From NCBI GenBank assembly GCA_028290085.1, contig JAQGKN010000401.1:1-11479 (forward strand): a stretch of DNA of 11,479 bases, written 5' to 3'. Both the position numbers and the translations under genes were made by a program. This document shows, one piece after another, positions 5,978 to 11,479 of the stretch. Each line of letters opens with the position of its first letter. Position 1 is the stretch's first letter. This DNA comes from Hyphomicrobiales bacterium (GTDB lineage Bacteria; Pseudomonadota; Alphaproteobacteria; Rhizobiales; Beijerinckiaceae). Below the pieces are notes generated by a model. The model searched no databases. It saw only the letters and a list, made by a program, of their open reading frames with translations, and had not been told where the DNA came from.

Positions 5978-7123
5978 TTATACCTGCAGCAAGCGCGTGG
6001 GCACCGCGACTTCACCCTGCATCAGGCGGCGCGACGTGCGATAGACGCCCGCACTGTCGGCGATCCAGCCGCCGTCATGGCGCACGTCGGCACCGAGCGA
6101 CAGGATGCCCGAGGGGTTGCCGAGGCGAATGGGACTGCCCACGGCGAGGGGCCGGGACAAGAGGTTGGGCAATGTGCCCTCGATCCGGCAGGCCACTGCG
6201 AGACAGAGAGAACTCGCCAGCGGCACGGCGCGGTGTGCGCGCTCCATTGAAAGCATGCGTGTCGCAATGTCGAAATTGGCGTCGTTCATCACGCGGTCGA
6301 TGCCCATGAACGGTTTCGCCTCCGCGACCATGGCGATGCGCGGGCTCATCAGCGTCACCTGCTCGGGTGTTTCGCCCAGCCCCATCATGACGCCGGCGCG
6401 GCGGCGCAGCCTGTCGAGAAGGCTCATCAGGTCTCCATCGGCCTCGATGGCGTCGGGAGATTCCGTGCCCGTCAGCCCGACGTCGGAGGCGCGCAGGAAG
6501 ACGGTCGGATGGCTCGCATCGACCAGTGACATGTCGAAGCTTCGGCCGTCGTCCAGCGTGACCTTGTCGACGACATTGCCGGTCGGCAGCAGCTTGCCGG
6601 TTGTGGCTCCGCCGGGATTGACGAAATCAAGCCGCACGGGCGCGCCCGAACCCGCGACGCCGCCGATTTCCAAATCGCCCTCGACGACCGCCTTGCCGCC
6701 TTCGACGCGGAAACGGGCATGGATGATCTTCTTCGTGTTCGTCTGGTGAAAGCGCACCGTCGCGTCTCCGTCAGCCACCTTGACCAGGCCCTCGTCGACA
6801 GCATAGGGGCCGACGACGGACGAGAGATTGCCGCAATTGCCGGACCAGTCAGTCATGGGGCGGTCCACCGCCAGCTGGATGAAGGTGTAGTCCACATCCG
6901 CGTCGGGATGGGTCGGCGGCCCGATGATAACCGCCTTGGACAGCGAGGAAATGCCGCCGCCCATGCCATTCAGCTGACGGCCGTAGGGGTCGGGCGTGCC
7001 GATGACCGCGAGCAAAATGGGGTCGATCTCCACGCGCGTCTTCGGCAGATGGCGCGCGTGGAAGAACACGCCCTTGCTTGTGCCTCCGCGATAGAAGGTT
7101 GCGGGAATCCAGCTCTGCGTCAT
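5978..7123 (-). CDS. PrpF-family isomerase (2-methylaconitate / 4-oxalomesaconate isomerase-like)
   Basis: Cofactor-independent isomerase of the PrpF family (diaminopimelate-epimerase-like double fold), which moves a double bond or changes cis/trans geometry in unsaturated tricarboxylates. The start MTQSWIPATFYRGGTSKGVF is the hallmark N-terminus of the family. Further marks are GMGGGISSLSKAVII (K63), WSGNCGNLSSVVGP (C97), FVNPGGATTGKLLPTGN (168-183) and, in the second half, CLAVACRIEGT. K63 and C97 are 34 residues apart, the same spacing as Lys73 and Cys107, which I recall as the active-site pair of Shewanella PrpF. Length 381 is normal. The ATG at 7123 overlaps the CoA-transferase stop (ATGA), indicating translational coupling; a longer open frame upstream to 7498 is only the other gene's shadow. 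No prpB, prpC or acnD is visible, so propionate metabolism is not supported and the true substrate is open. Confidence 0.93.
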   Translation of the reverse strand: MTQSWIPATFYRGGTSKGVFFHARHLPKTRVEIDPILLAVIGTPDPYGRQLNGMGGGISSLSKAVIIGPPTHPDADVDYTFIQLAVDRPMTDWSGNCGNLSSVVGPYAVDEGLVKVADGDATVRFHQTNTKKIIHARFRVEGGKAVVEGDLEIGGVAGSGAPVRLDFVNPGGATTGKLLPTGNVVDKVTLDDGRSFDMSLVDASHPTVFLRASDVGLTGTESPDAIEADGDLMSLLDRLRRRAGVMMGLGETPEQVTLMSPRIAMVAEAKPFMGIDRVMNDANFDIATRMLSMERAHRAVPLASSLCLAVACRIEGTLPNLLSRPLAVGSPIRLGNPSGILSLGADVRHDGGWIADSAGVYRTSRRLMQGEVAVPTRLLQV

Positions 7124-8436
7124 GACATGCGTCCTGTGGGATTTTGCGAGCCGATGCGGGTGATCGGCGAACGGAGATGTGTCACCGACCCTAAAGGACC
7201 CGGGCTCACCATGGAATGCCGGGCAACGAGGCTTTCGATGTCGCCGTCGCCGGGCGTATCGTTCAGCCCGAGCTTGACCAACCAGTTCGCGGCCTGCGCG
7301 AGCGAGGTCCGGACGAGATAGCTGCCACCCTCCCGCGCGCGGCGGCCCAGCGCGACGTTGACGCCAAAAGCCAGCAGATAACCGGACATGTAATCGATGG
7401 GTGAAACCGGCAGAAGCTTGGGGGCGCCCTCGTCTTGCTGCATGGCGAGACCGGCTGATGCCTGAAGAACGGAATCGAAGCCGCGCCGTCCCGCCCATGG
7501 GCCGACATGCCCGTAGGCGGAGAGCGTGGCGCAGACGATGCCCGGACGCGCACGGGCGAGCGTGGTCTCGTCCAGCCCGAAGGCCGCGACAACGCCGGGC
7601 CGGTAGGCCTGCAGGAAGACATCGGACGCCCCGATCATACCTTCAAGTTTGTCGCGGGCCTTGCGCTCCCGCAGATCCAGCGTCACCTGCTCTTTGTTGC
7701 GATTGGCGTCGAGCTGGTAGGAAAGCAAATCCGGGTACAGCGGGTTGTCGATGCGCGTCACCCGCGCGCCGAGTTCGGCCAGCGTCTTGCCGCAGGTGGG
7801 CCCTGCCAGAACCCGCGTGAAATCTATTACACGGAGGGGGACGGCATCGCTCAGTGCCTCGACCGGTCCTTCGCCGATCTTGATGACTTCGATTGGAGAC
7901 AACCCAGCGAGCGCTCTGCCCTGCGGGCTCGCGGCCCACTCCGACAGAGTGCGCGCCACCGCGCCGATGGCTCCCGCCTCGGCGAGAGCGTCTTCGAGCA
8001 CGCCGGAGTCCCATTCACGTGCGCGGCTCGCAATCGAGTCGCGTGTCGGGTCAGCCCCGAGAAGAGCAAGCAACCTGGTGCGGTGATGCGCGAAATTCAC
8101 ATGCAGGAAGATCGAGCGTCCGTCCTGCGTGGTGTAGAAACCGGTCAGAGCATCACGGGGCGCCGCTACAGACGCGTCGTCGAGCTGGACGCGGCGGTAG
8201 CCCTGCGTCGTGAGGGCGGCCAGATCGAGATCGATGCGAAGGCGTTGGCCAAATGCCGCGAGATGGGCCGCAGCAAGCGCGATGCCAGCTGCCGCGCCCA
8301 CACGAAACCCCGTGGGGAAGACCTGGTCGTCGCCCGAAAACTCGGCGCGTTCGCTCAATACCGGGTCGAGACCTAAGCCGGTGAGGAGCTTTGCCAGCTC
8401 TGCCCGGCAAATGGTGACGGTGTTGTTTGACGGCAT
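7120..8436 (-). CDS. CaiB/BaiF (class III) CoA-transferase with long N-terminal region
   Basis: Transfers CoA between an acyl-CoA and a carboxylic acid through an aspartyl-CoA intermediate. The core opening of the family, PLRVIDFTRVLAGPTCGKTL, starts only at residue 200 rather than near residue 1. It is followed by ELGARVTRID, SDVFLQAYRPGVVAAFGLDE, CATLSAYGHVGPWAGRRGFD, and PIDYMSGYLLAFGVNVALGR, where D348 aligns with the catalytic aspartate region (GDSGTG in formyl-CoA transferase). Residues 40-200 (VGAAAGIALAAAHLAAFGQR, GFYTTQDGRSIFLHVNFAHH, LSEWAASPQGRALA) look like the middle and C-terminal parts of a normal CaiB protein placed in front. I recall this layout as a subfamily in actinobacteria and Rhizobiales. 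It is the first gene of its operon, with a 4-bp overlap into prpF-like. Only a weak ribosome-binding site precedes the ATG at 8436, but no other upstream start is available. Confidence 0.9.
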   Translation of the reverse strand: MPSNNTVTICRAELAKLLTGLGLDPVLSERAEFSGDDQVFPTGFRVGAAAGIALAAAHLAAFGQRLRIDLDLAALTTQGYRRVQLDDASVAAPRDALTGFYTTQDGRSIFLHVNFAHHRTRLLALLGADPTRDSIASRAREWDSGVLEDALAEAGAIGAVARTLSEWAASPQGRALAGLSPIEVIKIGEGPVEALSDAVPLRVIDFTRVLAGPTCGKTLAELGARVTRIDNPLYPDLLSYQLDANRNKEQVTLDLRERKARDKLEGMIGASDVFLQAYRPGVVAAFGLDETTLARARPGIVCATLSAYGHVGPWAGRRGFDSVLQASAGLAMQQDEGAPKLLPVSPIDYMSGYLLAFGVNVALGRRAREGGSYLVRTSLAQAANWLVKLGLNDTPGDGDIESLVARHSMVSPGPLGSVTHLRSPITRIGSQNPTGRMS

Positions 8437-8636
8437 AGGGAGGCCTGTTCGTCGCGCACCGGCGCGATGGGCTCATCATCAAAAGCGCTTATGATGTCGG
8501 CATCAAGCGGGAACTGGACGTCGTGACTTTCCTGAGTATCCAAGCCTGCGACAAAGGCTGCGTTCGCCTTGTAAATCGGGCAAACACGCTAATCTAAAGC
8601 GCTCGACATTGCACCGCACGCGCCGGAGCCTTCCGC
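8437..8636. promoter_or_regulatory. Divergent intergenic region with operator-like repeats
   Basis: This 200-bp spacer lies between the CoA-transferase operon (minus) and the monooxygenase (plus). It holds an inverted repeat TGATG-TCGG-CATCA at 8492-8505, and two copies of AAAGCGCT (8482-8489 and 8596-8603), each containing the palindrome AGCGCT. A weak plus-strand promoter could be TTGTAA (8569-8574) with TAATCT (8590-8595), but the 15-base spacer is short. The second AAAGCGCT directly follows that -10, where a repressor could block it. All regulatory readings are inference. Confidence 0.3.
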
Positions 8637-9644
8637 ATGATCCCGTTCTCGATTCTCGATCTGGCCTTCGTGCCCGAAGGCGGCACGCCGCGCGACGCCC
8701 TGCATCGCTCGCGCGATCTCGCCCGCCACGCAGAAGCGCTCGGCTACAACCGGTTCTGGCTAGCCGAACACCACAATATGGTGGGCATCGCAAGTGCCGC
8801 GACGTCGGTCGCCATCGGCTATGTCGCGGAAGGCACAAGCACCATTCGTGTGGGCGCTGGCGGCATCATGCTGCCCAACCATTCGCCGCTTGTCATCGCG
8901 GAGCAATTCGGCACGTTGGAGACGCTCTATCCCGGCCGCATCGATCTGGGCCTGGGGCGTGCGCCCGGCACCGACCAGCGCACGTTGCGTGCCTTGCGCC
9001 GCAGCTATGAGAGCGCCGAGAATTTTCCGCAGGACGTGATGGAATTGCGCGCGTTGCTCGGCCCGTCGCAGCCCGGACAAACGATCCATGCCGTGCCCGG
9101 AACCGGGCTCGAGATCCCGCTCTGGATTCTCGGCTCCAGCACCTTTGGCGCGCAGCTCGCCGGCATGCTCGGCCTGCCCTATGCCTTCGCCTCGCATTTC
9201 GCGCCTGCATCCCTGCACGATGCCTTGCGGGTCTATCGCGCGCATTTCCAACCCTCCGCACAGCTCGACAAGCCCTATGCGATGGTCGCGGCCAATGTGA
9301 TCGCGGCGGAAACGGACGCGGAGGCAAAGCGGCTCTTCACCTCGGCCCAGCAGAGCTTTGCGCGGATGGTGCGCGGCACGCGCGGCCTGCTGCCGCCGCC
9401 TATCGACGATATCGAGACGGTCTGGAGCCCTGCCGAAAAGGCGCAGGCGTCAAGCATGCTGGCCTGCTCTTTCGTCGGCACGCCAGACAAGCTCGCTCCG
9501 CAGCTGCAGGCTTTTCTGGAGAAGACCGGCGCGGACGAGTTGATCGTCGCTGCTGCCATCTACGATCACCCGGCGCGGCTGCGCTCCTACGAGATGGTCG
9601 CGGGTATCCGCGAAAAGCTCGGGGCCGCTATGGCTGTGGCCTGA
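8637..9644 (+). CDS. Luciferase-like flavin-dependent monooxygenase, YhbW-like
   Basis: LLM-class TIM-barrel flavoprotein (FMN/reduced flavin) with close similarity, as remembered, to E. coli YhbW, which has the same length of about 335 residues. Shared stretches include [19 protein letters not shown] (40-58), [20 protein letters not shown] (78-97), [19 protein letters not shown] (98-116), then [11 protein letters not shown] and [11 protein letters not shown]. The protein is cytoplasmic with no signal peptide. The ATG at 8637 has a GGAG about 9 bases upstream. It is transcribed alone, divergent from the CoA-transferase/PrpF operon and tail to tail with the next gene (3 bp between stops), leaving no room for a separate terminator. 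The physiological substrate of YhbW-type proteins is not established, so no reaction is assigned; a partner flavin reductase is not visible in the window. Confidence 0.93.
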   Translation: MIPFSILDLAFVPEGGTPRDALHRSRDLARHAEALGYNRFWLAEHHNMVGIASAATSVAIGYVAEGTSTIRVGAGGIMLPNHSPLVIAEQFGTLETLYPGRIDLGLGRAPGTDQRTLRALRRSYESAENFPQDVMELRALLGPSQPGQTIHAVPGTGLEIPLWILGSSTFGAQLAGMLGLPYAFASHFAPASLHDALRVYRAHFQPSAQLDKPYAMVAANVIAAETDAEAKRLFTSAQQSFARMVRGTRGLLPPPIDDIETVWSPAEKAQASSMLACSFVGTPDKLAPQLQAFLEKTGADELIVAAAIYDHPARLRSYEMVAGIREKLGAAMAVA

Positions 9645-9647
9645 GGC

Positions 9648-10328
9648 TTACGAGCCCGGCCTTGTCGCCAGCCAGATGACGTGTTTCGCGCCGCGCCCAT
9701 TTGCGCGGGCTGGGACAGACAGCTCCTCGACCACGAAATCTGTCTTGCGCAGACGCTGCGTGAATTTGCTGGCAGGCCCCGACGCCCACACAGCCAGCAC
9801 GCCGCCCGGCCTCAGCGCCGCGCGGGCCAGAGCGAGACCCGTACTGTCATAGAGCGCGTTGTTGCCGTTGCGCGTCAGCCCCTCCGGGCCATTGTCGACG
9901 TCGAGCAGGATCGCGTCATAGGCCGCATTTCCGGCGCGGATCAACTTGCCGACCTCGTCCTCGCGGATGGTCACGCGGGGGTCGTTCAGGCTGGTGCCGA
10001 AGACCTCGGCCATCGGCCCGCGTGCCCAGGCCACGACGGCGGGCACCAGTTCGACTACGACGACCTGTGCGTCGGGCGGAAGCTCAGCCAGCGCTGCGCG
10101 CAATGTAAACCCCATGCCGAGGCCGCCGATGAGAATGCGGGGCTGCTTGCGGTCTCGAATCTTCGCGCAGGAGAGTGTCGCCAGCGCCTGTTCAGAGCCG
10201 CTCAGACGGCTGTTCATCAACTCGTTCTGGCCGAGCAAGATGGAGAATTCCGAGCCGCGTTGCTTGAGACGAAGCTCTCCGCCGCCGCCGGGAATCTGAG
10301 CCGTATCTAGGTGGGTCCACGGGATCAA
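9648..10328 (-). CDS. Spermidine-synthase-like Rossmann-fold protein (not a true polyamine synthase)
   Basis: Methyltransferase-fold protein of the spermidine-synthase-like group. It opens MIPWTHLDTAQIPGGGGELR, followed by GSEFSILLGQNELMNSR, the usual beta-strand lead of the family. The nucleotide-binding motif is ILIGGLGMGFTLRAAL (G68-G73), with acidic E93 in VVVVELVPAVVAWARG and YDAILLDVDNGPEGL (137-151). At that last place true aminopropyltransferases have a D(S/C)(S/T)DP motif with the catalytic Asp; here it is LLDVDNG. At 226 residues it is also shorter than typical spermidine synthases (about 280-300). It therefore probably does not make spermidine, and its reaction is unknown. The start is a TTG at 10328 with only a weak GAGAGA-type site; it is chosen because the N-terminus fits the family and no ATG lies before residue 38. 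Confidence 0.85.
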   Translation of the reverse strand: MIPWTHLDTAQIPGGGGELRLKQRGSEFSILLGQNELMNSRLSGSEQALATLSCAKIRDRKQPRILIGGLGMGFTLRAALAELPPDAQVVVVELVPAVVAWARGPMAEVFGTSLNDPRVTIREDEVGKLIRAGNAAYDAILLDVDNGPEGLTRNGNNALYDSTGLALARAALRPGGVLAVWASGPASKFTQRLRKTDFVVEELSVPARANGRGAKHVIWLATRPGS

Positions 10329-10481
10329 GCTGGTATCTCTCGCAAATTGTCAGAAGCTTCCCGTCCCTAACACAATCGCGCGAGCGCCGCCGCATTTCCC
10401 GATGGCAGCAGCTTTTCGATCGTGCATACTCACCCCCGCTCGCCCCGCAAAATGAGGGCGCCCCGAAGTGGAGGGACCCGC

Positions 10482-10952
10482 ATGGCCGCCATCAATTTCA
10501 CGGTGAACGGGAGCGCACGGACGCTCAACGTTCGCGATCCCGAAAAGCCCTTGCTCTATCTGTTGCGCAACGAGCTCGGCCTGAAGGGGCCGAAATTCGG
10601 CTGCGGCCTCGGCCAATGCGGCGCCTGCACCGTCATCATCGACGGCGAAGCGGTTCGCTCTTGCCAGATGCCGGCCTCTGCGCTCGCGGGACAGAAGATT
10701 ACGACCATCGAAGGGCTCGGCACCGTGGAGGCGCCGCACAAGGTGCAGGCTGCCTTCATCGAGGAACAGGCCGCGCAATGCGGCTATTGCACGAACGGCA
10801 TGGTGATGGCGAGCGCGGCTCTCCTTGCCCACACGCCGAGCCCCAGCGTCACGGAGATCAAGGACGCGCTCGCGACCAACCTCTGTCGCTGCGGCACGCA
10901 TGATCGCATTATAGGCGCCGTGTTGCGCGCTTCCGGGAGGGCACGCGGATGA
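10482..10952 (+). CDS. [2Fe-2S] subunit of xanthine dehydrogenase-family molybdenum hydroxylase
   Basis: Small electron-transfer subunit carrying two [2Fe-2S] clusters. The plant-ferredoxin-type domain has C41, C46 and C49 in FGCGLGQCGACTV and C61 in RSCQMP. The C-terminal helical domain binds the second cluster with C100 and C103 (QCGYCTNGMV) and C135 and C137 (NLCRCGTH). Length 156 is typical. The ATG at 10482 has GGAGG about 7 bases upstream; a longer in-frame start at 10422 adds a basic, proline-rich stretch and is not favoured. The stop overlaps the next gene's ATG (GGATGA), so translation is coupled. It has no signal peptide of its own and would be carried across the membrane with the Tat-bearing large subunit. 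This arrangement resembles isoquinoline 1-oxidoreductase IorA and related aldehyde oxidoreductases. Confidence 0.95.
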   Translation: MAAINFTVNGSARTLNVRDPEKPLLYLLRNELGLKGPKFGCGLGQCGACTVIIDGEAVRSCQMPASALAGQKITTIEGLGTVEAPHKVQAAFIEEQAAQCGYCTNGMVMASAALLAHTPSPSVTEIKDALATNLCRCGTHDRIIGAVLRASGRARG

Positions 10953-11479
10953 ACGCCATCGCATCACGTCGTGACATTCTGAAAGGCGGCGCACTCGTCG
11001 TCGCGCTGTCCTTCGCGCCGCCGCTGCGTGCGCAGACAGCCGGGACTCCTGCAAAGGCCGCCAGCAAGACGGTCGACCCCACGCAGGTCGACGCCTATCT
11101 CGCGGTTCACGCCGACGGTACCGTCACCGTCTATTCCGGCAAGGTCGATCTCGGCACGGGGCTTCGCGCCGCCTTCCCCCAGATCGCTGCGGAAGAACTC
11201 GGTCTTCCCATCTCCCGCATACGCCTGATTGAAGGCGATACGGATACGACGCCCGACCAGGCGCCGACATCGGGCTCCAACGGCATCGCCAAGGGCGGCA
11301 TGCAGTTGCGTCAGGCGGCGGCCACAGCACGCCAGGCGCTGATCCGTATGGGCGCCGAAAAGCTCGGGGTTCCGGCGAGCGATCTCGACGCCATCGACGG
11401 CGAGATCCGGCCCAAGGCTGGTGGCACGGGCGTGAGTTTCGCGGCCCTGCTCGCCGACAAGAGCTTCGACATGAAGCTC
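10949..11479 (+). CDS. Molybdopterin-binding large subunit, xanthine dehydrogenase family (3' end outside window)
   Basis: Catalytic subunit of a molybdenum hydroxylase or aldehyde oxidoreductase, IorB-like. The N-terminus is a Tat signal: SRRDILKGGALVVALSF (twin arginines 7-8) with likely cleavage after LRA near residue 28, so the enzyme should act in the periplasm. The mature part shows YLAVHADGTVTVYSGKVDLG, then GTGLRAAFPQIAAEELGL, RIRLIEGDTDTTPD and APTSGSNGIAKGG, the N-terminal molybdopterin-binding pattern of the family. Only 177 codons are in the window; family members run to about 700-750 residues, so the active-site glutamate is not visible. It overlaps the [2Fe-2S] gene by 4 bp. No FAD (CoxM-type) subunit is seen in the visible part, consistent with a two-subunit, cytochrome-linked enzyme. 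The substrate (aldehyde or N-heterocycle) is undetermined. Confidence 0.94.
   Translation, partial: MNAIASRRDILKGGALVVALSFAPPLRAQTAGTPAKAASKTVDPTQVDAYLAVHADGTVTVYSGKVDLGTGLRAAFPQIAAEELGLPISRIRLIEGDTDTTPDQAPTSGSNGIAKGGMQLRQAAATARQALIRMGAEKLGVPASDLDAIDGEIRPKAGGTGVSFAALLADKSFDMKL

Noticed and set aside
5978..7123. Assignment of the PrpF protein to the 2-methylcitrate cycle
   Set aside because: No prpB, prpC, prpD or acnD gene is present in the window, and PrpF relatives act on several different unsaturated acids.
7124..7498. N-terminal extension of the PrpF frame by 125 codons
   Set aside because: The extension is arginine-rich shadow of the CoA-transferase gene; the family start at 7123 with the ATGA overlap is clear.
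7507..8376. Plus-strand open frame of 289 codons inside the CoA-transferase gene
   Set aside because: Shadow of the CaiB-family gene, whose conserved blocks span this whole stretch on the minus strand.
10350..11054. Long minus-strand open frame (234 codons) opposite the [2Fe-2S] subunit
   Set aside because: It is antisense to a gene with all eight cluster cysteines, has an arginine/alanine-rich composition typical of shadow frames in GC-rich DNA, and shows no recognisable motif.

Overview
The window is a GC-rich, gene-dense bacterial chromosome segment. It is most likely from an alphaproteobacterium of the Hyphomicrobiales (Bradyrhizobium/Bosea/Methylobacterium-like). The reasons are the codon use, the protein families present (a Bug-type TctC receptor, a long-N-terminus CaiB-type CoA-transferase, an IorAB-type molybdenum hydroxylase), and an intergenic palindromic repeat of a type common in that order. 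The genus cannot be fixed from this sequence. All functional calls come from reading translations and motifs by eye; no search was run.

Region 1 (1-4620, all minus strand) is a probable catabolic operon. It reads, in transcription order, a GMC-family FAD alcohol dehydrogenase, a TauD/TfdA-type Fe(II)/2-oxoglutarate dioxygenase, a periplasmic TctC/Bug solute receptor, and a LysR-type regulator whose last few residues run off the left edge. Gaps are 80, 63 (to the preferred receptor start) and 28 bp. A plausible reading is that an organic acid is captured by the receptor and oxidised inside the cell, with LysR as the local switch. No TctA/TctB membrane partners are visible. The leader of the dioxygenase gene contains a perfect 10-bp inverted repeat whose 3' arm is the Shine-Dalgarno sequence, which is the most interesting possible regulatory element here.

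Region 2 (4781-5967) holds a plus-strand class I SAM-dependent methyltransferase, an intergenic palindromic repeat, and a small minus-strand gene broken by a one-base insertion. A second repeat fragment forms the 3' end of that small gene.

Region 3 (5691-8436, minus strand) is a second operon. A class III (CaiB/BaiF) CoA-transferase overlaps a PrpF-family isomerase by 4 bp (ATGA), and the small broken gene follows 10 bp later. The pair suggests processing of an unsaturated di- or tricarboxylic acid such as an aconitate- or mesaconate-like compound; that is inference. A 200-bp divergent spacer separates it from a YhbW-like flavin monooxygenase on the plus strand (8637-9644).

Region 4 (9648-11479) has a spermidine-synthase-like protein on the minus strand, tail to tail with the monooxygenase (3-bp gap). 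Diverging from it is a plus-strand two-subunit molybdenum hydroxylase operon: a [2Fe-2S] subunit followed, with a 4-bp overlap, by the Tat-exported molybdopterin-binding subunit, which is cut by the right edge.

Overall this is accessory metabolism of familiar families. I saw no CRISPR array, phage gene, transposase, tRNA, rRNA or defence system. The unusual points are the possible Shine-Dalgarno-sequestering leader, the hairpin-adjacent frameshift with a repeat-derived tail, and the uncharacterised substrate chemistry of the two catabolic clusters.
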